Source: Pseudomonas sp. DC1.2
Lineage (GTDB): Bacteria; Pseudomonadota; Gammaproteobacteria; Pseudomonadales; Pseudomonadaceae
Reading direction: 5' to 3'
Assembly (NCBI RefSeq): GCF_034351645.1
Contig: NZ_CP133782.1
Coordinates: 5,114,001-5,178,000, forward strand
DNA: 64,000 nt
The notes under the pieces were generated by a model that searched no databases, was not told where the DNA came from, and saw only the letters and a list, made by a program, of their open reading frames with translations. The position numbers and the translations under genes are program-made. This document shows, piece after piece, positions 1 through 9,343 of the stretch (position 1 is its first letter; every line of letters begins with the position of its first letter).

Positions 1-47
1 AGGGCTTTTTCATTTGCGATCCACGCAAAACATGGGGGCAATCACCG

Positions 48-494
48 CTAAGGCTCCATTCCCAGTTCATGCTTGACCAGTTCCAGCAACTTGTCGGTGT
101 TGATCGGCTTTAACAGAAAGTCCACCACACTCAAATGCATCGCAGCAATCGCATCTTTCACGTCGGCGTCACCGGAGACGATGATGATCGGCAATGCTGC
201 CCGTACCGACTCCCGAACCTGACGAATCAGCTCCAGACCATCGACATGCCCCATGCGCAGGTCGGTGATCACTAGGCCAATCGAAGGTGTTGTGTCCAAC
301 AGTTTGAGTGCCGTTTCGCCACTGGCAGCAGTCATGGAGCGCACGCCGTCCATGGCAAGAATCTCAGATAGCAACTCGCGAGCATCTTTATCGTCATCGA
401 CGATCAAAACGCGCTGCGGTGGCAAGTCAGGCTCCTGCATGATGGCACTCAGCGCCTCGCGCTCAGCGTCACTTAAAATATCGTGGTCGGACAT
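48..494 (-). CDS. Single-domain response regulator (receiver only)
   Basis: 148 aa. After a leader of about 28 residues it is a complete receiver domain: acidic pocket in VLIVDDDKD, phospho-acceptor Asp in VITDLRM, conserved Thr/Ser position in IIIVSGDAD and the Lys in LLKPIN. No DNA-binding or enzymatic output domain follows, so it is a CheY-like stand-alone receiver that must act through a partner. No histidine kinase lies beside it in the window; the next gene is divergent, 263 bases away. The specific pathway cannot be told. Confidence 0.88.
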   Translation of the reverse strand: MSDHDILSDAEREALSAIMQEPDLPPQRVLIVDDDKDARELLSEILAMDGVRSMTAASGETALKLLDTTPSIGLVITDLRMGHVDGLELIRQVRESVRAALPIIIVSGDADVKDAIAAMHLSVVDFLLKPINTDKLLELVKHELGMEP

Positions 495-757
495 GGTTCT
501 CTCTACATTTCCAGTTCAATCCCCTAGCACAATGGTCAGACATTGCTAAGCAGAGCTTTAATGTGCACTTCGTCGGATAATTTTCATAGCGAAAATATGT
601 GCGTTTTTTGTACACAACCTGTGTCAGGGCTGACCGACATCACTGTACGTGCAGCGAATACCTAGACTTACGTCCAATGGGCACCCCGCGCTCGGGGGCC
701 GACCATAGCTGCAACCATCCGACAACAACAATTCGAAAAAGACTGCGGTAATAAGTG

Positions 758-2692
758 ATGAGTAAAGCGGACGCCTTCACCCAGGCAGGGAAAACCGCGG
801 TGTTGCAGAACATCCAGGGCACTTTGCAGTTCCTTCAGCGCTTCCCGCCCTTCAATCAGATGGAACATGCTCATTTGGCCTACCTGGTCGAGCAATGCCA
901 GCTGCGATTCTACGGTCCCGGCGAGAGCATCATCAAACCCGCCGATGGCCCGGTCGAGCATTTCTACATCGTCAAACAGGGCCGAGTCGTCGGCGAGCGC
1001 CCGCACACGGCAAAGGGCGGCACTGAAACCACCTTCGAAATAACCACAGGGGAATGCTTTCCCTTAGCCGCATTGCTGGGCGAACGAGCGACCCGAACCG
1101 AGCATCTGGCGGCTGAAGACACCTTTTGCCTGCAATTGAACAAACTGGCGTTCATCAAATTGTTCGCCCTCTCCAACTCGTTTCGCGACTTTGCCTTGCG
1201 TGGGGTTAGCAGCCTGCTGGATCAGGTCAACCAGCAGGTCCAGCAAAAAGCCGTGGAAACCCTTGGCACTCAATACTCGTTGAACACTCGGCTCGGCGAA
1301 CTGGCCATGCGTCATCCGGTGACGTGTAGCCCGGCCACGCCCTTGCGTGAAGCCGTGACCTTGATGCATGAGCAGCAGGTCGGCAGCATTGTCATCGTCG
1401 ACGAGCAAAAAGCCCCCTTGGGGATTTTCACCCTGCGCGATCTGCGCCAAGTGGTGGCCAACGGCACCAGCGACTTCAATGAAGCCATCGCACGGCACAT
1501 GACCCAGGCGCCGTTTTTCCTGACCCCCGATCACAGCGCCTTCGACGCCGCCATTGCCATGACCGAGCGACACATCGCCCACGTCTGTCTGGTAAAAGAT
1601 CAGCGCCTGTGTGGCGTGGTGTCCGAGCGCGATCTGTTTTCCCTGCAGCGAGTCGATCTGGTGCATCTGGCGCGCACTATTCGCAGCGCCCAGAAGGTCG
1701 AGAACCTGGTGGCGATTCGCGGCGAGATCAGCCAGCTGGTGGAACGCATGCTCGCCCACGGCGCGTCCTCAACCCAGATTACTCACATCATTACGTTGCT
1801 TAACGATCACACGGTGTGCCGCGTCATCGAACTGACCCTGGCCGAAAAAGGCGACCCTGGCGTGCCATTCAGTTGGCTATGTTTTGGCAGCGAGGGTCGC
1901 CGCGAGCAGACACTGCACACCGATCAGGACAACGGCATTTTGTTCGAGGCCCGGGACGCCGCCCATGCCGCCGAGATTCGCGGCAAGCTGTTGCCCATTG
2001 CCCAGCAGATCAATCAGAGCCTGGCGCTCTGCGGCTTTACCTTGTGCAAAGGCAACATCATGGCCGGCAACCCCGAGCTGTGTTTGTCCCGGATCGAGTG
2101 GGCACGGCGGTTTGCGGCGTTTATCCGCGAGGCGACGCCGGAGAACCTGTTGAGTTCAAGCATCTATTTCGACCTGCGGGTAGTCTGGGGCGACGAACAA
2201 GGCTGCGAGCAACTGCGCCGGGGCATTCTCGATCAGGTCGGCGACAATCGACTGTTCCAGCGCATGATGGCCGAAAACGCCTTGCGTAACCGACCGCCTG
2301 TAGGACGCTTTCGCGAGTTTGTTCTAGCCCGTAAAAACGGTGAAAAGGCCACCCTCGACCTGAAGGTGCAAGGCCTCACCCCGTTTGTCGACGGCGCACG
2401 CCTGCTGGCACTGGCCCACGGCATCGCGACCAACAACACCCAGGAACGCTTCCGGCAACTGGTGGCCAAAGAGGTCATCGAGCGCCTGGACGGCGCGGCG
2501 TATGAAGAGGCGTATCACTTCATCCAGCAAACACGCATGCAGCAACATCAACTGCAAATCCGCGAGAACCTGCCCTACTCCAACCGGGTGGACCCGGATA
2601 GCCTCAATCATCTGGACCGGCGCATCCTGCGTGAATCGCTGCGCCAGGCGCAACGCCTGCAAAGCAGCCTGACGCTGCGGTATCAGCTATGA
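758..2692 (+). CDS. Cyclic-nucleotide-binding / CBS / DUF294 nucleotidyltransferase-like protein
   Basis: About 644 aa, cytoplasmic. Domains in order: cNMP-binding-like fold (about 25-150), a pair of CBS domains (about 185-300), a DUF294 putative nucleotidyltransferase domain (about 330-470, with the GSEGRREQT and DQDNGI motifs typical of that fold) and a DUF294 C-terminal helical domain. The family resembles GlnD-type nucleotidyltransferases but the substrate is unknown. A GTG at 755 is followed at once by ATG at 758; I chose the ATG. The stop overlaps the next start by 4 bases, so it forms an operon with the exonuclease gene. Confidence 0.9.
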   Translation: MSKADAFTQAGKTAVLQNIQGTLQFLQRFPPFNQMEHAHLAYLVEQCQLRFYGPGESIIKPADGPVEHFYIVKQGRVVGERPHTAKGGTETTFEITTGECFPLAALLGERATRTEHLAAEDTFCLQLNKLAFIKLFALSNSFRDFALRGVSSLLDQVNQQVQQKAVETLGTQYSLNTRLGELAMRHPVTCSPATPLREAVTLMHEQQVGSIVIVDEQKAPLGIFTLRDLRQVVANGTSDFNEAIARHMTQAPFFLTPDHSAFDAAIAMTERHIAHVCLVKDQRLCGVVSERDLFSLQRVDLVHLARTIRSAQKVENLVAIRGEISQLVERMLAHGASSTQITHIITLLNDHTVCRVIELTLAEKGDPGVPFSWLCFGSEGRREQTLHTDQDNGILFEARDAAHAAEIRGKLLPIAQQINQSLALCGFTLCKGNIMAGNPELCLSRIEWARRFAAFIREATPENLLSSSIYFDLRVVWGDEQGCEQLRRGILDQVGDNRLFQRMMAENALRNRPPVGRFREFVLARKNGEKATLDLKVQGLTPFVDGARLLALAHGIATNNTQERFRQLVAKEVIERLDGAAYEEAYHFIQQTRMQQHQLQIRENLPYSNRVDPDSLNHLDRRILRESLRQAQRLQSSLTLRYQL

Positions 2693-3396
2693 GTTTGTTT
2701 TCATGGCTGCGGCCCGCAACGCCCCTGCTGGCCGCCGAGCTGCAACAGCGCCTGCAACACTTGCCGCCGATGCCCGAACTAAGTGAATGCAGCCTGCGAG
2801 AGCAACGTTGGGTGGTGCTCGACCTGGAAACCACCGGGCTGAATCTGAACAAGGACCGTGTGTTATCCATCGGCGCGGTGGTGATCGAGGACGGCGCCAT
2901 TGATTTCAGCCAGCAGTTTGAACGCACCTTGCAATGTGCCGACATGAAGCTAGCCCCCAGCGTGTTGATTCACGGTCTTGGCCCCAGTGCAATTGCTGCC
3001 GGCAGCGATCCGGCCCAGGCCTTGCTGCAATTCATGGAGTTCGTGGGCGACAGCCCGCTGCTGGCGTTTCATGCTCCGTTCGATCAGCACATGCTCGGGC
3101 GCGCGCTCAAAGATCATCTGGGCTACAAGCTGCAACATACGTTTCTGGATGTAGCAGACATCGCCCCGCTGCTGTGCCCGCAGGCGAACATCCGCGAGGC
3201 CGGGCTTGATGAGTGGATCAACTGGTTCAAGCTGCAGGTGTTCGAACGTCACAACGCCAGTGCCGACGCGTTGGCGACTGCGGAGCTGGCACTGATTCTG
3301 TTCAGTCGAGCGCGCCAGCAACAGATTCATAGCCCCTTGAACCTGCAACAGCGGTTGAACCAGTGGAAACGCCGACAGCAGGCGCCTTCCTTCTAG
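2689..3396 (+). CDS. DEDDh 3'-5' exonuclease (DnaQ/PolC epsilon-like)
   Basis: 235 aa. It shows the three exonuclease motifs of the DnaQ superfamily: ExoI VVLDLETTGL (about 41-50), ExoII LLAFHAPFDQHML and ExoIII RHNASADALAT near the C-terminus with the catalytic His and Asp. It is a stand-alone exonuclease without polymerase or helicase domains. Its ATG overlaps the TGA of the DUF294 gene (ATGA), which implies translational coupling. In Pseudomonas this exonuclease is usually found next to the DUF294 gene; the shared role is not known. Confidence 0.9.
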   Translation: MSLFSWLRPATPLLAAELQQRLQHLPPMPELSECSLREQRWVVLDLETTGLNLNKDRVLSIGAVVIEDGAIDFSQQFERTLQCADMKLAPSVLIHGLGPSAIAAGSDPAQALLQFMEFVGDSPLLAFHAPFDQHMLGRALKDHLGYKLQHTFLDVADIAPLLCPQANIREAGLDEWINWFKLQVFERHNASADALATAELALILFSRARQQQIHSPLNLQQRLNQWKRRQQAPSF

Positions 3397-3457
3397 CCCC
3401 CCCCGCACAAAAGCCACCCGACCAGCGTCAATTGCTTACCTCTCCCGCCTCTGCCAG

Positions 3458-3480
3458 AATCGCGAACTATTCTCGTTAGT
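3458..3480. promoter_or_regulatory. Fur-box-like site upstream of the FecI-type sigma gene
   Basis: The stretch contains GCGAACTATTCTCGTT, an imperfect palindrome resembling the GAGAACTATTCTCATT-type Fur boxes common before fecI-like genes of Pseudomonas. It lies about 30 bases before the GTG start. Iron-dependent repression is inferred from context, not shown. Confidence 0.5.
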
Positions 3481-3506
3481 TAACGTTTCCCAATCGGTAA
3501 TGCGCT

Positions 3507-4025
3507 GTGTCGTCAGTCCCAAGCCCTCAAAATGTGCTCGTTGGTGCGTTGTATCGCGACCACCGTGGCTGGCTGCTGGCTTGGTTGCGGCGCAACGTCG
3601 CCTGTCCGCAACGGGCCGAAGACCTGAGCCAGGACACATTCGTGCGACTGTTGGGGCGCGATGAACTGCACGCACCACGCGAACCGCGAGCATTTTTGGT
3701 GGCGATTGCCAAGGGCCTGCTGTTCGACTACTTCCGCCGTGCCGCGCTGGAGCAGGCCTACCTCACCGAACTGATGCGAGTCCCCGAAGGCGAGCAACCC
3801 TCGGTGGAAGAGCAGCAACTGATTCTCGAGGACCTTAAAGCGATAGACCGCCTATTGGGCCGGTTGTCGAGCAAAGCCCGGGCAGCGTTTCTCTATAACC
3901 GCCTTGACGGCCTCGGCCACGCCGAAATCGCCGAGAAACTCGGCGTTTCGGTGCCACGCGTGCGTCAGTATCTGGCCCAAGGCATTCGTCAGTGCTACAT
4001 CGCGCTCTACGGTGAACCGGTGTGA
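3507..4025 (+). CDS. FecI-family ECF sigma factor (siderophore-receptor regulator)
   Basis: 172 aa with sigma region 2 (about 12-75, containing AEDLSQDTFVRLL) and region 4 helix-turn-helix (about 110-160, GLGHAEIAEKLGVSVPRVRQYL). It belongs to the iron-starvation ECF group that works with a FecR anti-sigma and a TonB receptor, both of which follow directly. Start is GTG at 3507 (MSSVPSPQN); an ATG at 3500 is out of frame. The stop overlaps the FecR gene by 4 bases. The set sigma-FecR-receptor-PepSY protein resembles foxIRAB of P. aeruginosa, but ligand identity is inference. Confidence 0.88.
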   Translation: MSSVPSPQNVLVGALYRDHRGWLLAWLRRNVACPQRAEDLSQDTFVRLLGRDELHAPREPRAFLVAIAKGLLFDYFRRAALEQAYLTELMRVPEGEQPSVEEQQLILEDLKAIDRLLGRLSSKARAAFLYNRLDGLGHAEIAEKLGVSVPRVRQYLAQGIRQCYIALYGEPV

Positions 4026-4993
4026 CCCCGGTCAGTTCAAAACCGGTGTCGGCGCAGGTACTTGACGCCGCCATTGCCTGGCAATTGTCGTTGGACTGCG
4101 CAAACCCGGTCGAACGCGAAGAGTTCGCCAAATGGCACGGCGCCCACGAAGAACACGCTCGAGCGTGGCGCCAGTTAGGCATGCTCGATCAGCGTTTCAG
4201 CGTCGCCAGTGGTCCGGCGCGCACGGCGTTGCTGCAATCGCGAGCAAGTCTGCGCCGCCGCGTGCGCACGCTTGGCAGTGGCCTGGCCAGCGTCGTGGCG
4301 GTGATCGGCCTGACGCTGTTCGCCGGTGAGCGCTATCTGCCGATCGATTACTGGCTCGCAGACCAACGCACCGCCACCGGCGAACAACGCACCTTGCACC
4401 TGTCCGATGGCACGCAGATCAACCTCAACACCCACAGCGCGGTGGATGTGCGTTTCGATGACCAGCAGCGGCGGATCATCCTCCAGGAAGGCGAAATCCT
4501 CGTCGAAACCGGGCACGGCGATGCTCGGCCGTTTATCGTCGAAACTCGCGAAGGCCGCCTGCGGGCATTGGGCACGCGGTTCCTGGTCAAGCGCGAGGAA
4601 CAAGCCACGCGCCTCAGCGTATTGCAATCGGCAGTGGCGGCCCGTCCCGAGTCCAGCACGCAAGAACAGATCCTGCACGAAGGTCAGCAGGTACTGATGC
4701 GCAACAACGGACTGGGGCCGATTGTGGCGCTCAGCCCAAGCGCCGATGCCTGGACGCGTGGCATGTTGGTGGTGGACAACGTGCGGCTGGAGGATCTGCT
4801 GCGCGAACTCGGCCGCTATCGTTTCGGGCACTTGGGCGTCGCGCCGCAGATTGCCGACTTGCGCATCACCGGCAGCTTCCCGCTGCATGACACCGACAAG
4901 GCACTGAGCGCACTGCTTCCGACGCTACCGGTGCAGATCGAGCAGCACACACCGTGGTGGGTAACGGTAGCCAAGGCTGACGTAAAACCCTAG
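4022..4993 (+). CDS. FecR-family anti-sigma / signal transducer
   Basis: 323 aa. An N-terminal DUF4880-type cytoplasmic part (about 12-55, with EREEFAKWHGAHEEHARAWRQL features) is followed by one membrane segment (about 83-102) and a periplasmic FecR domain (about 115-210, starting near TGEQRTLHLSDGT). The C-terminal part resembles an STN-contacting domain. In this family the protein passes a siderophore signal from the receptor STN domain to the sigma factor and may be cleaved during signalling. It starts with GTG inside the end of the sigma gene. Confidence 0.9.
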   Translation: MTPVSSKPVSAQVLDAAIAWQLSLDCANPVEREEFAKWHGAHEEHARAWRQLGMLDQRFSVASGPARTALLQSRASLRRRVRTLGSGLASVVAVIGLTLFAGERYLPIDYWLADQRTATGEQRTLHLSDGTQINLNTHSAVDVRFDDQQRRIILQEGEILVETGHGDARPFIVETREGRLRALGTRFLVKREEQATRLSVLQSAVAARPESSTQEQILHEGQQVLMRNNGLGPIVALSPSADAWTRGMLVVDNVRLEDLLRELGRYRFGHLGVAPQIADLRITGSFPLHDTDKALSALLPTLPVQIEQHTPWWVTVAKADVKP

Positions 4994-5179
4994 CCCCTTA
5001 CAGGGCAAACACACCCACCTGTGGACCGGTCCGCGAAGAGGCCATCCGCCAGATCGAACAACCGACAATCTGTTCCTGCTTGTTGCTGAATCGATATTAA
5101 TCTCATCCCGCCCTATCACTTTTGCATTCTCGTCCGGCACCTAGGCAATTGAGAAATATTTCCATTCAGGAGCCGTCGT

Positions 5180-7606
5180 ATGTCCCGCTCGCTTGACACC
5201 CTGTTGCGCCCCAGCTTACTGGCGGTCGCGATCGTCCTCTGCGCCCCTCTGACCAGCAGCCCGTTGATCGCCGCCGAACAGGCGTCCAGCGTGCGCGCCT
5301 ACGACCTGCCCGCGGCGTCCCTGGCCAGCACACTGAACCAGATCGCCAGCCAGGCCGGCCTCGCACTGTCATTGAATCCGGCATTGGCGGCAGGCAAGAC
5401 CTCGGCGCCGGTAAAAGGTCAGTTCGACGCCTCCTCGGCCCTGCGTGAAGCATTGCGCGGTACAGGCCTGCAACTGGAACAGAGCAGCGCCGGGACGTAC
5501 AGCCTGGTGGCCGTGCCCGATGGCGTGATGGCTCTGCCGGAAACCGCCGTGATCGGCGTACAGGACGCTGAAAGCGCTTGGGGGCCAGTCGACGGTTATC
5601 TGGCTACCCGCACCGCCGCCGGCAGCAAAACCGACACGTCGCTGGTTGAAGCACCGCGTTCGATTTCGGTGGCAACGCGCGAACAAATGCAGGACCGCGG
5701 CGTGCAGAACCTCGATGACGCCGTGCGCTACATGCCTGGCATTGTCGCCAGCAGCTACGGCAGTGACACCCGCGCCGACTGGCTGCGCGTGCGCGGTTTC
5801 GAGCCGACACAGTTCCTTGATGGCCTGCCACTGCCAAAGGGCGTGTACGCCAACCCGAAAGTGGAGACCTGGGACCTGGACCGCGTCGCCCTGCTGCGCG
5901 GTCCGGCCTCGTCGGTCTACGGCCAGACGCCACCGGGCGGCTTGCTCGACATGGTCAGCCGCCGTCCCAGCGCCGAGTCCAGCCACGAAGTCCAGCTGCA
6001 ATATGGCACTGACAATCATCGCCAGATCAATTTTGCCAGCACCGGCAAAATCGACGACGAAGGCCAGTTTCTCTACAGCCTCAGTGGCGTGCTACGCGAC
6101 AGCGGCACCCAAATCGATCACATCGACAACACGCGCTACAACATCGCCCCCAGCATGAGGTGGAATATCGATGAGGACACCCAGCTCACCCTGCTGACGC
6201 AATTCACCCGCGACGATACCGGCATCACCAGCCAGTTCCTGCCGGTGCAGGGCACCAAAATCAAGAGTCCGTTCGGCGATATTGCGCACAACAAAAACCT
6301 CGGCGATCCGAACTGGGAATACTACGACCGCACGTATTACGCACTCGGCTATGCCTTCGAGCATCGTTTCAACGATGTCTGGCAGTTCAAGCAAAACCTG
6401 CGTTACACCAAGACCGATTTATCCTTCCAGGCCATTACGGTCGGTTCGTACCCTTACACCCAGGTCGACGCGCAAGGTAACGTCGGGCGCACCACCACCA
6501 GCGTCGATGAAGACATCAGCCAATTCGCCGTAGACAATAACTTCCAGGGCGACTTCGCCACCGGCGACCTTCGGCACACTCTGCTGATCGGCCTCGACCA
6601 CCAACGCACCGGCTCCAACTACACCTCAATCTTTGGCAGCGCGCCGAGCATCAACGTTAACAACCCGATTTACGGCCAGCCGATAGAGCGACCGGCGCGG
6701 TCGACTGCGTATTACGACTACAACCAAAAAACCTATCAGAGCGGTGTGTACATTCAGGACCAGATGGCCCTCGACCAATGGCGCCTGACCCTGGGAGGTC
6801 GTGAAGACTGGGTACACTCTGCAACGACCTACTTCAACAAAGCCGACGCGACCAACACCGAGCGCAACAAAAACTTCAGCGCTAACGCGGCGATCAGCTA
6901 CGTGTTCGACTCGGGCTTTGTGCCTTATCTGTCCTACGCCGAGTCGTTCCAGCCGGCCATGAACGCCAGCGCCTCGCCGACCGAATCGTTCAATCCCACC
7001 GAAGGCAAACAATGGGAACTGGGCATCAAGTACCAGCCGCCAGGCAGCAAGACCCTACTCAGCGCGGCGGTGTATGACCTGACCCAGAAAAACGTGTTGG
7101 TCACCACCACCGTGGCCGATATCCCGGTCACCAGCCAGACTGGCGAAGTGAAGGTCAAAGGCCTAGAGCTGGAAGCCGTTTCCGACGTCACCGACAACCT
7201 GAAAATCATCGCGGCCTACACGTTGGCCAAGTCCGAGGTGCAGAAGGGCGACTACAAAGGCAATCGTCTGCAACTGATGCCCAACCAGCAAGCCTCGCTG
7301 TGGACCGATTACACCTGGCACGCCGGCATGCTGGACGGCTTCGGCGTCGGCGCCGGCGTTCGCTACACCGGCAACACCTATGGCGATCAGGGCAACACCT
7401 GGCTGGGCAAGGCAGATGCCTACACCCTGTTTGACGCGTCGGTACATTACGACCTCGGGCGTCTGGACAACAGCCTCAAGGGAGCGTCCGTGGCGGTGAA
7501 TGCCACCAACCTGTTTGACAAGGATTACCTCTCCACGTGTGACAGTTTCTATTGCTACTACGGCGACCAACGTAGCGTCGTCGCCAGTGCGACGTACAAG
7601 TGGTAA
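5180..7606 (+). CDS. TonB-dependent siderophore receptor with STN signalling domain (FoxA/FiuA type)
   Basis: 808 aa outer-membrane transducer. A signal peptide (about 1-32, ending in ...PLIAAEQA) precedes a secretin/TonB N-terminal STN domain (about 40-112), a linker, a plug domain (about 150-260, with EAPRSISVATREQMQDRG and the LLRGPASSVYGQ box) and a 22-strand barrel ending in the aromatic residues YKW. The STN domain and preceding sigma/FecR genes show cell-surface signalling. The PepSY gene downstream argues for a hydroxamate xenosiderophore such as ferrioxamine or ferrichrome, but the ligand cannot be read from sequence. RBS AGGAG lies about 10 bases upstream of the ATG. Confidence 0.9.
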   Translation: MSRSLDTLLRPSLLAVAIVLCAPLTSSPLIAAEQASSVRAYDLPAASLASTLNQIASQAGLALSLNPALAAGKTSAPVKGQFDASSALREALRGTGLQLEQSSAGTYSLVAVPDGVMALPETAVIGVQDAESAWGPVDGYLATRTAAGSKTDTSLVEAPRSISVATREQMQDRGVQNLDDAVRYMPGIVASSYGSDTRADWLRVRGFEPTQFLDGLPLPKGVYANPKVETWDLDRVALLRGPASSVYGQTPPGGLLDMVSRRPSAESSHEVQLQYGTDNHRQINFASTGKIDDEGQFLYSLSGVLRDSGTQIDHIDNTRYNIAPSMRWNIDEDTQLTLLTQFTRDDTGITSQFLPVQGTKIKSPFGDIAHNKNLGDPNWEYYDRTYYALGYAFEHRFNDVWQFKQNLRYTKTDLSFQAITVGSYPYTQVDAQGNVGRTTTSVDEDISQFAVDNNFQGDFATGDLRHTLLIGLDHQRTGSNYTSIFGSAPSINVNNPIYGQPIERPARSTAYYDYNQKTYQSGVYIQDQMALDQWRLTLGGREDWVHSATTYFNKADATNTERNKNFSANAAISYVFDSGFVPYLSYAESFQPAMNASASPTESFNPTEGKQWELGIKYQPPGSKTLLSAAVYDLTQKNVLVTTTVADIPVTSQTGEVKVKGLELEAVSDVTDNLKIIAAYTLAKSEVQKGDYKGNRLQLMPNQQASLWTDYTWHAGMLDGFGVGAGVRYTGNTYGDQGNTWLGKADAYTLFDASVHYDLGRLDNSLKGASVAVNATNLFDKDYLSTCDSFYCYYGDQRSVVASATYKW

Positions 7607-7632
7607 TGGTTTGAGCTAAAACGCACCGCGAC

Positions 7633-7658
7633 CCGGCCGTCCTCCCGAGGACGGCCGG
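7633..7658 (+). terminator. Strong GC hairpin between receptor and PepSY gene
   Basis: CCGGCCGTCCT (7633-7643) and AGGACGGCCGG (7648-7658) are perfect 11-base arms around a 4-base loop. There is no long U-run after it, so it may be a weak terminator or an mRNA-stabilising hairpin that lowers expression of the downstream genes relative to the receptor. Confidence 0.6.
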
Positions 7659-7679
7659 GGTATTTCTGAAGGCCATCAA

Positions 7680-8810
7680 ATGAAAAGTACAACCCTGCGC
7701 CGCTGGTCCTTCGTCCACACCTGGACCAGCCTGGTCTGCACCGTATTCCTGCTGATGCTGGCGCTGACCGGCCTGCCGCTGATCTTCCACCACGAGATCG
7801 ACCACTTGCTGGGCGATGCGGCCGAACTGAAGCAGATGCCGGCCAACACCCCGCAGCTCGATTTGCAGCAGTTAGTGCGGGCGGCGGAAAAACATCGTCC
7901 AGGCGAGGTCATGCAGTATTTCGGCTGGGAGGACGAAGAGCCCAACGGGGTCGTCACGATCATGGCGCCCACCGCCGGCACCGAACCGAACTCATCCCAT
8001 ACGTTCATGCTCGACGCTCGCACCGGCGAAGCATTGGAGATGCCTTCGGCCAACGGCGGGCTGATGATGGTCATGTTGCGCCTGCACGTGGACATGTTCG
8101 CGGGCCTGCCGGGCAAGTTATTGCTGGCGTTCATGGGCCTGATGTTTGTCGTCGCCCTGGTTTCCGGGACGGTGCTGTACCTACCGTTCATGCGCCGCTT
8201 GAATTTCGCGACCGTGCGCCGAGATAAATCAACGCGTCTGCGCTGGCTCGACCTGCACAACCTGATTGGCATAGTGACGCTGACGTGGGCGTTGGTGGTG
8301 GGCGTGACCGGCGTGATCAGCGCCTGCACCGACTTACTGATCGCCGCGTGGCGTACCGACAGCCTGAGTGCGATGGTCGCACCCTACCGGGATGCCCCGC
8401 CGCTGTCGCAACTGGCGCCCGCCACGCGACTGCTCGACATCGCCAAAGCCGTCGCGCCGGGCATGCAGCCTGACTTCATAGCCTTCCCCGGCACACGGTT
8501 CTCCAGCGAACACCATTACGCCGTGTTCATGAAAGGCAGCACGCACCTGACGTCACACCTGCTGACGCCGGTACTGATCGACGCCAGCACCCTGCACGTC
8601 ACCGCCGTGGCCCAAAGGCCTTGGTACATGGACGTCATGGGCATGTCGCAACCGCTGCACTTCGGTGATTACGGCGCCATGCCGATGAAAATCCTCTGGG
8701 CGGCCCTGGATCTGCTGCTGATCATCGTGCTTGGCAGCGGCGTTTACCTGTGGCTAGTGCGGCGCAAAACGGCCAAACCAGCCCGCAAAAAAGCGGAGAC
8801 ACGCCCATGA
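7680..8810 (+). CDS. PepSY-associated transmembrane protein (putative ferri-siderophore reductase, FoxB/PiuB-like)
   Basis: 376 aa inner-membrane protein with four helices: about 15-36 (TSLVCTVFLLMLALTGLPL), about 140-165, about 190-215 and about 340-362. The PepSY_TM architecture matches FoxB/PiuB proteins proposed to reduce or release iron from siderophores at the inner membrane; conserved His residues lie in and near the helices (HTWTSLV, HLLGD, LRLHVDMFAG, LDLHNLIG). It follows the TonB receptor by 73 bases across a hairpin and overlaps the next small gene by 4 bases. Confidence 0.85.
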   Translation: MKSTTLRRWSFVHTWTSLVCTVFLLMLALTGLPLIFHHEIDHLLGDAAELKQMPANTPQLDLQQLVRAAEKHRPGEVMQYFGWEDEEPNGVVTIMAPTAGTEPNSSHTFMLDARTGEALEMPSANGGLMMVMLRLHVDMFAGLPGKLLLAFMGLMFVVALVSGTVLYLPFMRRLNFATVRRDKSTRLRWLDLHNLIGIVTLTWALVVGVTGVISACTDLLIAAWRTDSLSAMVAPYRDAPPLSQLAPATRLLDIAKAVAPGMQPDFIAFPGTRFSSEHHYAVFMKGSTHLTSHLLTPVLIDASTLHVTAVAQRPWYMDVMGMSQPLHFGDYGAMPMKILWAALDLLLIIVLGSGVYLWLVRRKTAKPARKKAETRP

Positions 8811-8986
8811 GACCGAGGTCATCGAATTTCTGGAAAGTCTTCACCCTCCCAACGGTGATTGCCCTGTTCAGCGCGGCGGGATTGTTCTCGGCACTGTTGG
8901 GGGACGGCATGTGGGATGCCTTGAGCTGGCTTGGCCTGGGCATCCCCGCCGCGGTGGCCTTGCGCGGGTTACTGCAACGTCGCTAA
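8807..8986 (+). CDS. Small two-helix membrane protein of the siderophore operon
   Basis: 59 aa (MRPRSSNFWKV...). It has two hydrophobic stretches, about 11-28 and about 36-52, and a basic C-terminus. The ATG at 8807 overlaps the stop of the PepSY gene (ATGA), which supports this start over upstream in-frame candidates and makes it the last gene of the siderophore operon. Similar small proteins often follow PepSY reductase genes; function is unknown. Confidence 0.75.
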   Translation: MRPRSSNFWKVFTLPTVIALFSAAGLFSALLGDGMWDALSWLGLGIPAAVALRGLLQRR

Positions 8987-8995
8987 CACCGGTCG

Positions 8996-9016
8996 TTGAG
9001 CCCTGCACCGGCTCAA
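8996..9016 (+). terminator. Inverted repeat after the siderophore operon
   Basis: TTGAGCC (8996-9002) and GGCTCAA (9010-9016) are perfect arms around a 7-base loop, just after the small membrane gene. No U-run follows, so it is only a candidate terminator. Confidence 0.45.
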
Positions 9017-9086
9017 ATAACGCCAGTCATACGACGACAACCCGCCCCGCCTGTCGCTTCAACCCTCTGCGCTTCTGACATATCTG

Positions 9087-9140
9087 TTGACAACTTTATC
9101 CAGACACTCCTATAAAGGCGCATGTTGTACGACGACCTAC
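9087..9140 (+). promoter_or_regulatory. Near-consensus sigma-70 promoter and adjacent operator-like repeat for the MFS gene
   Basis: TTGACA at 9087-9092 and TATAAA at 9111-9116 are separated by 18 bases, a near-perfect sigma-70 promoter. Overlapping the expected start point is TTGTACGACGACCTACAA (about 9124-9141), an imperfect dyad with TTGT and ACAA ends, as for FCD-type GntR operators. The start codon is at 9344, so the 5' leader is about 220 bases. No regulator gene lies beside it. Apart from this and the inverted repeat at 8996 I see nothing else in the 357-base gap. Confidence 0.5.
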
Positions 9141-9343
9141 AACAACGCCGCTCGACAGCCATAACAATAATTCAAAGAGTGACAGGCAAAATGACCGACC
9201 TTCGAAAGACCTCCGCTACAACTCCCTCTTGCGTCCCCTTAAGCAACACTCGTTCGATCCCGGACTAACCGCGTCACCGGACGGACTCAACTCCGTGCGG
9301 CATGGAATGCGACACCAAATAATCCAAAAATAATGGTGAAGTG

